Source: Rhizobium lentis (lineage in GTDB: Bacteria; Pseudomonadota; Alphaproteobacteria; Rhizobiales; Rhizobiaceae). From it: a stretch of DNA of 64,000 nucleotides. Of this stretch, positions 17,566-26,017 are shown piece after piece. How positions within the stretch are numbered: the first letter of the stretch is position 1; each line of letters opens with the position of its first letter. A program made the translations under genes and the position numbers. The DNA lies in contig NZ_JACHBD010000004.1 of NCBI RefSeq assembly GCF_014200175.1, positions 1-64,000 of the forward strand, read 5' to 3'. The notes beneath the pieces are model-generated. The model ran no database searches, was not told the DNA's origin, and worked only from the letters and a program-made list of their open reading frames with translations.

Positions 17566-18485
17566 GTGTAATGCACCCGGCGGTCGAGGATGCGGTACTG
17601 CAGGAACATCAGCACCACGAGGATTAGGAGGAAGACCACGGTCATCGCTGAGGCATAGCCGACACGCAGATAGACGAAGCCTTCCTGGTAGATCGTGAAG
17701 AGCAGCACTTCAGATGCCTTGTTCGGGCCGCCCTCGGTCAGTGTCTTGACCGTCTCGAAGACCTTGACCGCATTGGTGATGCTGATGGTGATGACGAAGA
17801 GCGTCGTCGGCCCGAGCATCGGCCAGGTGACCAGCAGGAACCGATCGAGGGAGGATCTCGCGCCGTCCACTTCGGCTGCTGCATAAAGCTCGCGCGGGAT
17901 CGCCGTCAGGCCGGCCAGGAACAGCACCATGTTGAAGCCGGCCGATTGCCAGACGCCGATGATCGACAGGCTGTAAAGCACCGTGCCGGAACTGCCCAGC
18001 CAGTTCGGGCCGGGCAATCCCACCAGCGCCAACAACGCATTGAGCGGGCCGATCGTCGGGTGGAACATATATTGCCAGACGGTCGACATGGCGACGATCA
18101 GCGAGGCGACCGGCAGGAAATAGGCGGTGCGGAAGACGCTGCGGGCCGCGGTCTCGCTCTCGATCAGCAAGGCGATGCCGAGACCGAGCAGGATCGAGAC
18201 CGGCGCCACGATTGCCGTATAGAGAGTCGTATTCCATAGCGACTTGCGAAAGGTTCGATCGGTGATCAGGTGGGCGTAGTTCTCGAAGCCGACGAAACGG
18301 AACTTGCCGTAACCGAGTTCGAAATCGGTAAAGCCGAGCACAACGACAGCTGCAACGGGCAACAGCACGAAGAGAAAGAGCAGGATCATCGCCGGCAGCA
18401 CCAGCATCCAGGCGATGCGGGCCTCGCTTCGGCGATGAGCAAGGGCGGAATTATCGGGGATGGCCAGGGAGGCGATACTAGCCAT
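17562..18485 (-). CDS. ABC transporter permease, CUT1 type (UgpA/MalF-like)
   Basis: A 307-residue inner-membrane protein with six helices, beginning after MASIASLAIPDNS with WMLVLPAMILLFLFVLLPVA. The EAA loop is ELYAAAEVDGARSSLDRFLLVTWPML in segments. An open frame reaches 18617, but the ATG at 18485 is the sensible start: it lies within the ATPase stop region (ATGGCTAG, eight-base overlap) and avoids a long Met/Pro/Ser-rich leader that is an antisense artefact of repeats in the ATPase tail. It forms the channel with the 16729-17565 permease. Confidence 0.87.
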   Translation of the reverse strand: MASIASLAIPDNSALAHRRSEARIAWMLVLPAMILLFLFVLLPVAAVVVLGFTDFELGYGKFRFVGFENYAHLITDRTFRKSLWNTTLYTAIVAPVSILLGLGIALLIESETAARSVFRTAYFLPVASLIVAMSTVWQYMFHPTIGPLNALLALVGLPGPNWLGSSGTVLYSLSIIGVWQSAGFNMVLFLAGLTAIPRELYAAAEVDGARSSLDRFLLVTWPMLGPTTLFVITISITNAVKVFETVKTLTEGGPNKASEVLLFTIYQEGFVYLRVGYASAMTVVFLLILVVLMFLQYRILDRRVHYT

Positions 18486-19707
18486 GCGCCCTCTCCCGCT
18501 GGGCATCGAAAGCGCCAGCGAGCCCGGCATCAGAAGCGGCGAGCAGGGCATCAGCAGAGCTGAGCCCGGCATCGCCGCCGGCGGCGAAGCCGGCCAGACG
18601 GCTGCCGTCCTCTGCAAAGATCAGCGTCCGGCCGGGCGACAATCGCAGTCCCACGGCATCGCCGGCTGCAAGCCCGGAGGCTTCGGACGGCTGTACCTTG
18701 GCGATGACGGTCTCACCGATCGCGTCGAGCCGGCAATGGAGGATAACCTCGGACCCGAGGAATTCGACGCGTTCGATCCTGGCGGCAAGGCCGTCACGCC
18801 GGCTCTTGGCGAGAAAGACGAATTCGGGGCGAATGGCGAGCGTGACCGGCATCTTCCCCGCGGGTGCATTTTCAAGCGTCAGGCGCAGGCCGCCGCAGAG
18901 AACGACGCCGCCTTCGGCAAAGGCCGGAAGCAGGTTGATGCGCGGCTGGCCGATGAAGCGGGCGACCTCGATATGGGCGGGATCGTCGTAGATGAGCTGA
19001 GGACTTGCGATCTGGAGCAATCGGCCGCCCATCATCACGGCGACACGGTCCGCCATCGACAGTGCTTCCGCCTGGTCATGGGTGACATAGAGCGTCGGCA
19101 CGCCAGCGTGGCGATGCAGGTCGACGATCTCGCCGCGGGCATGGACGCGCAGGTTGGCGTCGAGATTGGACAGCGGCTCGTCCATCAGGAAAATGCTCGG
19201 CCGGCGCACCATGGCGCGAGCGAGCGCCACGCGCTGGCGCTGGCCGCCGGACATCTGGCCGGGCTTGCGGTCGAGCAGGTGTTCGATCTTGAGTGATGTC
19301 GCCATTTCTCGGACGTCGCGGGCGATCGCCGCGCGGGTGGCGCGCTGGCCCGGCATCAACGAGCCGATGAAGGGCAGCCGCTGCGTCGTCGACAGCCGGC
19401 GCATCGCCAGCGGCACGGCGATATTCTGAGACGCCGTCAGATGCGGATAGAGCGCGTAGGACTGAAAGACCATGGCGATGTTGCGCTCGGCGGCCGCCAC
19501 ACCCGACATATCTTTCCCGCCGATCAGGATTTCGCCGCTATCGGCATGGTCGAGGCCGGCAAGGACGCGCAAGAGCGTGCTCTTGCCGCAGCCGGAGGGG
19601 CCGACCAGGGCGATGAATTCGCCGGCCCCGACATCGAGGCTGACGCCGTTGAGGATCTGGTTGCCGCCGAAGGCCTTGGTGATGTCGCGAAGCGAGAGCG
19701 CGCTCAT
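18478..19707 (-). CDS. ABC transporter ATP-binding protein (UgpC/MalK-like)
   Basis: A 409-residue ATPase. Walker A is GPSGCGKST, the signature MSGGQRQRVALARAM, Walker B IFLMDEPLSNLD, and the switch histidine lies in YVTHDQAEAL. The C-terminal third is the TOBE/regulatory region of the UgpC/MalK group, ending in an Ala/Gly/Asp-rich tail (SADALLAASDAGLAGAFDAQ) that is longer than usual. It overlaps the phosphodiesterase stop by four bases (ATGA, 19704-19707) and the next permease start by eight, so all three are translated in a coupled way. Confidence 0.9.
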   Translation of the reverse strand: MSALSLRDITKAFGGNQILNGVSLDVGAGEFIALVGPSGCGKSTLLRVLAGLDHADSGEILIGGKDMSGVAAAERNIAMVFQSYALYPHLTASQNIAVPLAMRRLSTTQRLPFIGSLMPGQRATRAAIARDVREMATSLKIEHLLDRKPGQMSGGQRQRVALARAMVRRPSIFLMDEPLSNLDANLRVHARGEIVDLHRHAGVPTLYVTHDQAEALSMADRVAVMMGGRLLQIASPQLIYDDPAHIEVARFIGQPRINLLPAFAEGGVVLCGGLRLTLENAPAGKMPVTLAIRPEFVFLAKSRRDGLAARIERVEFLGSEVILHCRLDAIGETVIAKVQPSEASGLAAGDAVGLRLSPGRTLIFAEDGSRLAGFAAGGDAGLSSADALLAASDAGLAGAFDAQRERAHG

Positions 19708-20534
19708 TCGACAGGTTCCCGCTGTTTGACCGCCTGGGGATAGACCTCGAGCACGACATCGTCGAGCACATGGGCGGTCATGCCAGGAACGGCGACAATC
19801 TGGCTTTTGACCGATGTATCGAACTCGTGAACGACGGCGCCGATCAGGCGCTCGCCCGGCATCTCACGTTCCATCTTGTCGATGATGAAGGCAGCCGACG
19901 GACCCCAGGTCAGCTGGGTGTTATCGAAGCGACCCTGCCAGGCCCAGTGAAGGTGGCCGCTGGCAAACAGCGCCACGTCATGGCCTGCTATCAGATCATA
20001 AAGCCGGCGGCGCTGAGCCGGGCGAACGCTCCAATAGCCGGTATCGCCTTCGTCGGGTGCATCGACGAACAGCGGCTTGTGCGCAAAGAGAGCCACGCGC
20101 CGCCCTGCCCTGTCTTCGAGCGCCTTGGCGAGCCATTCGAACTGGGCCTCTTCCTCATCATCCTCATGACCGAGAAGCAGCGAGTTCAGGCCGATGAAGC
20201 GCCAGCCGGCCGCATCCTCCAGCCAGCGATCGTCACCGGCAAGGCTGCGCCAACGGGCCAACCGCTCCGCGTTGACGGGCTGGTCGGACCCTTTGAGATG
20301 GCCGACATCGTGATTACCGGGGACGATCAGCATTGGGATCGGCACTTGCCGCATCAGATCCATCGAGAAGGTGATGTCCTCGTCCTTGTCGGCGCCGTCG
20401 ACGGTGAGATCACCGGTATGCACGATCAGATCGGCGCCGGTCGCTTCGATCCAGCTCAGAAGCGGCGCCCAATTGCCGTTGAAATGCGGCTTGTTCGGGC
20501 TGAAATGGGTGTCGGTGATCTGGATGATTTTCAT
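19704..20534 (-). CDS. Metallophosphoesterase / class III cyclic-nucleotide- or glycerophospho-diesterase family
   Basis: A 276-residue calcineurin-like phosphoesterase with all metal-binding motifs: DTHF near the N-terminus, GDLT, GNHD, AHKP and GHLH. This set is shared by CpdA (cAMP phosphodiesterase) and by GpdQ, which hydrolyses glycerophosphodiesters. It has no signal peptide and is cytoplasmic. It is the first gene of the ABC operon, overlapping the ATPase gene by four bases, which argues that it acts on the imported compound. Whether that is a glycerophosphodiester, a cyclic nucleotide or another phosphodiester cannot be decided here. The start ATG lacks a strong ribosome-binding site. 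Confidence 0.83.
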   Translation of the reverse strand: MKIIQITDTHFSPNKPHFNGNWAPLLSWIEATGADLIVHTGDLTVDGADKDEDITFSMDLMRQVPIPMLIVPGNHDVGHLKGSDQPVNAERLARWRSLAGDDRWLEDAAGWRFIGLNSLLLGHEDDEEEAQFEWLAKALEDRAGRRVALFAHKPLFVDAPDEGDTGYWSVRPAQRRRLYDLIAGHDVALFASGHLHWAWQGRFDNTQLTWGPSAAFIIDKMEREMPGERLIGAVVHEFDTSVKSQIVAVPGMTAHVLDDVVLEVYPQAVKQREPVE

Positions 20535-20720
20535 GAGGGCGCGTCTCCGAGACCTGGGAAGCGCGTCACGGACGCTCCCTTCTCGGACCCTCTCTAGAAG
20601 GCTCGCATGTCAATCAGGCATCCGCGGTTTTCAGCTGTTTTTCAGTTTTGACATCAATCCGTCATGCAGGCGCAGACCGCCCCCGAGAATGGGGGCGGCC
20701 AGCGGCAGGGTCTACGGAGA

Positions 20721-21131
<411 letters not shown>

Positions 21132-21323
21132 TTATGCCGGATCAACGGCGATCAACATCAGGAGTTCCACGGCTACGCCATTTCAGCACTGGGGCACGCC
21201 GCGCGGCACCTTGCAACTCAGTCTTGCTCCCGCATTTATGGTTAATTTATTAATAATTCAGAGCCTATAAATGGAACCAAGCGGCCTTTCCGAGTGTTGA
21301 TGCTGCGCCGCGGAGGAACCCCG

Positions 21324-21512
21324 ATGATCTTGAAAATACTCGCCCCTAAGACAGATGCCGATTATCATGATACCGGCACCTATGCCGACGGGATTTTTGC
21401 CGAAAACCGCATCGACCTTTCCTTCAGCCGCCATGGCCGGCGGCCCTCGCCGCATGAGCGCGACTACGGCGCCGACAGAAAACTGGAAAAGCTGCCGCTT
21501 GGATTTGCCTGA
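21324..21512 (+). CDS. Small hypothetical protein (62 aa)
   Basis: A short frame beginning MILKILAPKTDADYHDTGTY and ending KLEKLPLGFA. It is supported by GGAGG eight bases before ATG 21324 and by codon choice similar to neighbours. It has no signal peptide, membrane segment or known motif. It is divergent from the 20721-21116 gene, with about 200 bases between them. A longer start at 21294 lacks a ribosome-binding site. The function is unknown and the gene needs protein-level evidence. Confidence 0.5.
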   Translation: MILKILAPKTDADYHDTGTYADGIFAENRIDLSFSRHGRRPSPHERDYGADRKLEKLPLGFA

Positions 21513-21630
21513 CGGTCCGTCGCTTTTCGGCGGTGGGCTGCCGCGTTACCCGCGTCACAAACCTCCCTTGCCGGAGCGGCAATCCCGACCACATTCTCCG
21601 CTAACGCTACTCGCAGCACCGGAGAAGCCT

Positions 21631-21924
21631 TTGCCCTGGATCGCCTATCTTGCCCATTTCATCGCCGCAGCATTTGTCACCAACGGCATGCCGCATTTCG
21701 TGAATGGCGTCAGCGGCCGGCCTTTCCGCACTCCGTTCGCAAAGCGCAGTTCCCCGACCGTGAACGTCCTATGGGGCTGGGTGAACTTCCTCATCGCCTT
21801 CCTGCTGTTTGCCAATATCGGGCCGCTCTATATCGGCACTCCGGGCGATACGATCTTCGCCGCGGCAGGCATGCTCGTGACCGGCGTCGTGCTCGCCCGT
21901 TTTTTCGCTGGCGACGCAATCTAG
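21631..21924 (+). CDS. Small membrane protein of unknown function (97 aa, TTG start)
   Basis: The protein begins with TTG at 21631 (MPWIAYLAHFIAAAFVTNG), seven bases after GGAGAAG. It has about three hydrophobic segments, the central ones being WGWVNFLIAFLLFANIGPL and TIFAAAGMLVTGVVLARFF, with a conserved-looking NGMPHFVNGVSGRPFRTPFA stretch between. The open frame extends to 21355, but that part has no ribosome-binding site and overlaps the 62-aa gene. It lies 60 bases before the HxlR regulator on the same strand. Function is not recognised. Confidence 0.65.
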   Translation: MPWIAYLAHFIAAAFVTNGMPHFVNGVSGRPFRTPFAKRSSPTVNVLWGWVNFLIAFLLFANIGPLYIGTPGDTIFAAAGMLVTGVVLARFFAGDAI

Positions 21925-21947
21925 CGCATTTCCCGCGCACAGGTTAC

Positions 21948-21990
21948 TTGCATGATGATAGTCGCTGCTGTAGTGGCTATGATCATGCAA
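21948..21990 (+). promoter_or_regulatory. Imperfect inverted repeat over the HxlR start codon (likely operator)
   Basis: TTGCATGATGATAG (21948-21961) and CTATGATCATGCAA (21977-21990) are inverted copies with one mismatch in 14, separated by 15 bases. The centre-to-centre distance suits a dimeric winged-helix protein. The right arm contains the probable HxlR start ATG (21985-21987), so binding could block transcription or the RNA hairpin could hide the start. Confidence 0.6.
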
Positions 21991-22491
21991 CGAACAAGCT
22001 TCAGTGAGTTCAAATGCCCGGCGGCGCGCGCGCTTGACAGCGTCGGCGACTGGTGGAGCATTCTGATCCTGCGTGATGCCTTCCAAGGGCTCTCGCGTTT
22101 CGATGAATTCCAGAAAAGCCTCGGCGTGGCGCCGAACATCCTGACGCGGCGGCTCAAACATCTGACGGATCAGGGGCTGTTCGAGCGGCGGCTCTACCAG
22201 CAGCGCCCTGCCCGCTACGAATATCTGCTGACCGAGAAGGGCCGCGATTTCTTTCCGGTGCTGATGGCGCTGTTTTCCTGGGGAAGCCGCCACATTCCGG
22301 AAGAGGATCTCGCCTTTCTTCTCAGCGATGCGAACTCCGGCAGAACGCGCGAGACCAAGCTGGTCGACGCGCGGACCGGCGAACAAGTGACACCCGAAAA
22401 CACCGGCCTGCTTGCAGGCCCTGCAGCCGATGACGACGTGCGTGCGCGGATCGCCCGCATGCGCACCTGGTATCTCGGCATCGACGCATAG
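21985..22491 (+). CDS. HxlR family transcriptional regulator
   Basis: A 168-residue one-component regulator with the family signature CPAARALDSVGDWWSILILRDA near the N-terminus, then the winged-helix recognition part FDEFQKSLGVAPNILTRRLKHL and wing RYEYLLTEKG. ATG 21985 (MQRTSFSEFKCP) matches the usual start of the family; an upstream ATG at 21952 would add an odd hydrophobic leader. No good ribosome-binding site precedes 21985, and the start lies in an inverted repeat. It is followed after 13 bases by a FabF-type gene, suggesting joint transcription. HxlR proteins often sense electrophiles or oxidants; here the signal is unknown. Confidence 0.88.
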   Translation: MQRTSFSEFKCPAARALDSVGDWWSILILRDAFQGLSRFDEFQKSLGVAPNILTRRLKHLTDQGLFERRLYQQRPARYEYLLTEKGRDFFPVLMALFSWGSRHIPEEDLAFLLSDANSGRTRETKLVDARTGEQVTPENTGLLAGPAADDDVRARIARMRTWYLGIDA

Positions 22492-22504
22492 AAAGGAAAA
22501 TATC

Positions 22505-23770
22505 ATGGACCGCATCGTTGTCACCGGCATGGGACTTGTCTCGCCCCTCGGCACTGGCGTCGAGCCCGCCTGGAAGCGTCTTCTCAAAGGTGGCTCGGGG
22601 CTGAAGACGCTCGCGGACGATATCGTCGGCGAACTCTCGGCCAAAGTCGGGGGTATCGTTCCCGGTATCAGCGAGGATGTCGAGGCGGGCTTCGATCCCG
22701 ACCGCTACATCACCCCCAAGGATCAGAAGAAGATGGACCGCTTCATCCATTTCGCCATTGCGGCGACGGAGGAAGCGGTGAAGCAGGCCGGCTGGATGCC
22801 GACCGACGAAAGAAAACGCGAACGCACCGCGACGATCATCGCGTCGGGCGTCGGCGGCTTTCCGGCCATTGCCGAAGCGGTGCGGATCGGTGAGGCGCGC
22901 GGCGTCCGGCGACTGTCGCCCTTCACCGTGCCCTCCTTCCTCGTCAATCTCGCGGCCGGTCAAATCAGCATCCGCTACGGCTTCAAGGGGCCGCTCGGCG
23001 CACCGGTGACCGCGTGTGCGGCCAGCGTCCAGGCGATCGGCGATGCGGCACGGCTGATCCGCTCCGGCGAGGCGGATGTGGCGATCTGCGGCGGCGCCGA
23101 GGCCTGCATCGACAAGGTGAGCCTTGGCGGCTTTGCCGCTGCGCGTGCCCTTTCCACCGGCTTTAACGAGACGCCGGAGCTGGCCTCGCGGCCCTTCGAC
23201 ACGGCGCGCGATGGTTTCGTCATGGGAGAAGGCGCCGGCATCCTGGTGATCGAGACGCTGGAGCATGCGCTCGCCCGCGGGGCGACGCCACTTGCCGAAC
23301 TCGTCGGCTACGGCACGGCGGCGGATGCCTACCACATGACCGCAGGCCCCGAAGACGGCGACGGCGCGCGCAGGGCAATGGAAGCCGCGCTCAGGCAGGC
23401 GAAGATCCCCGCTTCCGAGGTCAAACACCTGAATGCGCACGCAACTTCGACACCTGTCGGTGACAAAGGCGAGATCGCCGCGATCGGCACCGTCTTCGGC
23501 CGCGATGGCGCCATCGCCGTCAGCGCGACGAAATCGGCGACCGGCCATCTGCTCGGGGCCGCCGGCGGGCTGGAGGCGATCTTCACCATCCTGGCGCTGC
23601 GCGACCAGATCGCGCCGCCGACCCGCAACCTCGATGAAGCCGATCCTGATGCCTACGGCATCGATATCGTCGGCAAGACGGCGCGGACGCTGGCGATGGA
23701 CTATGCCATCACCAACGGTTTCGGTTTTGGCGGGGTGAATGCCAGCGCCCTCTTCCGGCGCTGGCCGTAA
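22505..23770 (+). CDS. fabF: Beta-ketoacyl-ACP synthase II (FabF-type)
   Basis: A 421-residue condensing enzyme extending acyl-ACP with malonyl-ACP. The thiolase-fold catalytic triad is visible: Cys in VTACAASVQAIGDA, His in NAHATSTPVGD and His in ATKSATGHLLGAAGG; FGFGGVNA near the C-terminus is the family oxyanion/gating region. GAAAGGAAA precedes ATG 22505. No acpP, fabG or fabZ gene is nearby, and the upstream neighbour is an HxlR regulator, so this is probably an accessory FabF rather than the housekeeping copy. Its product fatty acid is unknown. It could serve envelope lipid remodelling or a secondary metabolite; this is inference. Confidence 0.87.
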   Translation: MDRIVVTGMGLVSPLGTGVEPAWKRLLKGGSGLKTLADDIVGELSAKVGGIVPGISEDVEAGFDPDRYITPKDQKKMDRFIHFAIAATEEAVKQAGWMPTDERKRERTATIIASGVGGFPAIAEAVRIGEARGVRRLSPFTVPSFLVNLAAGQISIRYGFKGPLGAPVTACAASVQAIGDAARLIRSGEADVAICGGAEACIDKVSLGGFAAARALSTGFNETPELASRPFDTARDGFVMGEGAGILVIETLEHALARGATPLAELVGYGTAADAYHMTAGPEDGDGARRAMEAALRQAKIPASEVKHLNAHATSTPVGDKGEIAAIGTVFGRDGAIAVSATKSATGHLLGAAGGLEAIFTILALRDQIAPPTRNLDEADPDAYGIDIVGKTARTLAMDYAITNGFGFGGVNASALFRRWP

Positions 23771-23851
23771 AGTCCGCTTTCCTTGCGCTGGAAATGGCCT
23801 ACACTTCCACTCTGTCGGGGATCATTCGCCGATAGAGTTGGAGATCAACCC

Positions 23852-24280
23852 ATGCGCGCCTTCTTCGCAGTTGTCATTCTGTGTGCCGCGTCCCTCCTCT
23901 CCACCGTCTCGGCCCGCGCCGAAGATCCGATCGATACGACGCGGACGATGATCGAGGAACAGATCAAAGCCTTCCTCAAGGACGATGCCGAGACCGCCTA
24001 TTCCTTCGCCGCTCCCGGTATCAAGGCGATGTATCCCGACAAGAACCTGTTCTTTGCTATGGTCAAGAAGAGCTACGAGCCAGTCTATCACCCCGGCAAC
24101 TACGCCTTCGGCCGGAGCCGCTCGATCGACAACGGCGCGCTGATTTACCACGAGGTGCTGATATCAGGCCGCGACGGCAAGGACTGGACGGCGATCTACC
24201 AGATGACCCGCCAGCCGGATGGCAGCTACGGCATCAACGGCGTGCAGATCATGCCGGACGCGGACAGCAAGGGCATCTAG
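23852..24280 (+). CDS. Exported DUF4864-like protein
   Basis: A 142-residue protein with a signal peptide (FFAVVILCAASLLSTVSARA, cut near ARA-E) and a mature domain resembling DUF4864: DTTRTMIEEQIKAFLKDDAETAYSFAAPGIKAMY in segments, then YHEVLISGRDGKDWTAIYQM. The fold is expected to be NTF2-like, but no catalytic residues are assigned in the family. GGAG lies about ten bases before ATG 23852. It follows the FabF gene by 81 bases on the same strand. Its periplasmic role is unknown. Confidence 0.75.
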   Translation: MRAFFAVVILCAASLLSTVSARAEDPIDTTRTMIEEQIKAFLKDDAETAYSFAAPGIKAMYPDKNLFFAMVKKSYEPVYHPGNYAFGRSRSIDNGALIYHEVLISGRDGKDWTAIYQMTRQPDGSYGINGVQIMPDADSKGI

Positions 24281-24368
24281 ACGATTGAGTATATTTTTTC
24301 AGATTAAAGTTGTGCTCTGCATCTCCAGCACATAGAGAACGATGTTTTTCTGTCAGGGGTGAACCTCA

Positions 24369-24752
24369 ATGCCCATTTCCTTCACGCGGTCGCTCGCAAC
24401 GCTCATCATCGGTCTTTCCACCGTCCCAGGTGTGGCGCAGGCGGAATCCTTTTCAAAGCTCGCGCAGCAGAATTATGCCGTCGGAAAACTGACCAGAGGA
24501 AAGGCCGGCGGCTATGGCTGGGTCGTCTCGAACGGCAGCAAGCAGTTCTTCTGCCGGGTGGATGCCAGCCTGGCCTATGTCAGCAGGAAGGAGATGGTGA
24601 GCATCCTTTCAAGCGGACGGCTGGTCAAGCTGGACCGTGCCGCGTTTGAGGCATCGATCGGTGGCCCTGATCCGTCCATACCGCAATGGAGCGATCTTCA
24701 GGCTGGGCGCGTCAAACCGGCCGATGTCGGAAGTTGCACGCCCACCCGCTGA
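24369..24752 (+). CDS. Small exported hypothetical protein
   Basis: A 127-residue protein with an N-terminal signal peptide (RSLATLIIGLSTVPGVAQA, cut near AQA-E). The mature part has two cysteines (FFCRVDA and GSCTPTR), which could form a disulfide in the periplasm. No family is recognised. It lies between the DUF4864-like gene and a decayed copy of the tgt 3' end, in a stretch that looks accessory. The start has only a weak ribosome-binding site, so confidence is moderate. Confidence 0.6.
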   Translation: MPISFTRSLATLIIGLSTVPGVAQAESFSKLAQQNYAVGKLTRGKAGGYGWVVSNGSKQFFCRVDASLAYVSRKEMVSILSSGRLVKLDRAAFEASIGGPDPSIPQWSDLQAGRVKPADVGSCTPTR

Positions 24753-24778
24753 TTGACCAAGCGCACCAAGGTAGAGGA

Positions 24779-24827
24779 CGAAGCGGTCTTCAGCGATCGC
24801 CTTGCGCATCCTGCGTCAGTTCCGGAT
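24779..24827 (-). pseudogene. Decayed copy of the 3' end of tgt
   Basis: This segment matches 26077-26127, the codons for roughly residues 341-357 of the intact tgt, in the same orientation. I count 43 identities over 49 aligned bases plus one two-base gap; the translated core RKAIAE-RF is shared. The gap breaks the frame and the rest of tgt is missing. The fragment and the true tgt end flank the acyltransferase gene on either side, as expected if that gene entered by a duplication or recombination at the tgt 3' end. Confidence 0.65.
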
Positions 24828-24944
24828 GAGCGGCATCTGATGTGCTGTTCTTGGCTGGATCAACACTGCCCAGCACTTTGATTGGTTGCACTAACTATTT
24901 TGAAATCGTGCTGGAGTAAAAAACTGCCAGCGGGGGATTGGCAT

Positions 24945-26015
24945 GTGAACACTGGCAAGCGATTTTTCACGGCTCTTGAAGCGTTGCGAGGAATCGCGGC
25001 CATCATGGTCATGTTCCTGCATACTGGCGGCACGCTCGGTCCGATACCGGTGAATATCAGCTATCTCGCCGTGGACCTCTTCTTTCTTTTGAGCGGCGTC
25101 GTTCTTGCAAATTCATACGAAAGGCAACTGGCAACGGGACAGATTTCGCCCGCGAGATTTCTGCTGCAGCGCATTATTCGGCTTTATCCTGTCTATCTGC
25201 TTTCTCTTCCTGTTGGCCTTGTCAGCTATGCAATTCAGTTCGGCTTCGATTACCTCACCCTGGCCGGCCTTCTGCTGAGGGCGATTCTGTTCATTCCAAA
25301 TGCAGGCACTGACGGCGCCTTTCCGTTAAACGGACCGACTTGGTCGCTCTTCTTCGAACTCTGGGCTGGAGTGCTGTTTTCCGTTCTTCTGGTACGGCTA
25401 TCGTCCAGAATCTTGCTCGCCATCGCCCTCGGAGCAGCGGGTATCACCTTGTACGGCGCCCTCGGAGGCAATTTCGACATTGGCCATCAGGCGGGCTACT
25501 TCGGATTTGGATTCTCGAGAATTTTGTTCTCATTCTCGCTCGGGATCTGCCTTCACAGGTTGTACGAGGTTCGGACGCCGAATGTGGCCAATAGAGGCAA
25601 CACGGTGGGAATTCTCCTCTGTGGCTGCCTGATTGTGATCACGAATATACCCGCCAGCACATTCTACGGCTTTCCCTATTTTGATCTCTTAATATGCCTG
25701 ACGATTTTCCCGGCCGTTGTCTGGGTCGCAATGCGCACGAGGCAGAGCGGCGTTGTCGAGCTAGCATTTCGCTGGCTGGGGATCGTTTCCTACCCGATTT
25801 ATATCCTGCACGCGCCCATCTTCGAGTTGCTACATCTACTGCGGCAAAAGGGCTTTGACCTCCCGGCCTCGCCGGGCGCCGGTATGGTCGTCGTGATCGC
25901 GATTTTCATCATGGCCGGCATCGTCGCCACTCACTTCGACGAGCCAGTGCGCAAAAAGCTCAAAATTATGGTTGCGCCGACACCAGCATCCGAGGTTCCC
26001 GCGGAGGCGAGCTAG
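24945..26015 (+). CDS. Membrane acyltransferase 3 family protein (OafA/ExoZ-like)
   Basis: A 356-residue inner-membrane protein with about ten helices. The N-terminus LEALRGIAAIMVMFLHTGG carries the family's conserved RGIAA...H element, and FFLLSGVVLANSY follows; both are typical of enzymes that O-acetylate or otherwise acylate surface polysaccharides. The GTG at 24945, after GGGGG, is chosen over an in-frame TTG at 24882. The gene is clearly more AT-rich than its neighbours. It runs head-on into tgt, with the stops only two bases apart and no room for a terminator. Together with the tgt remnant upstream this suggests acquisition. The acceptor is unknown. Confidence 0.8.
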   Translation: MNTGKRFFTALEALRGIAAIMVMFLHTGGTLGPIPVNISYLAVDLFFLLSGVVLANSYERQLATGQISPARFLLQRIIRLYPVYLLSLPVGLVSYAIQFGFDYLTLAGLLLRAILFIPNAGTDGAFPLNGPTWSLFFELWAGVLFSVLLVRLSSRILLAIALGAAGITLYGALGGNFDIGHQAGYFGFGFSRILFSFSLGICLHRLYEVRTPNVANRGNTVGILLCGCLIVITNIPASTFYGFPYFDLLICLTIFPAVVWVAMRTRQSGVVELAFRWLGIVSYPIYILHAPIFELLHLLRQKGFDLPASPGAGMVVVIAIFIMAGIVATHFDEPVRKKLKIMVAPTPASEVPAEAS

Positions 26016-26017
26016 TG

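Noticed and set aside
20677..20698. GC-rich hairpin CCGCCCCC-GAGAAT-GGGGGCGG as a terminator
   Set aside because: The stem is perfect, but neither strand has a U-run; it may be a terminator of another kind, so it is not listed as one.
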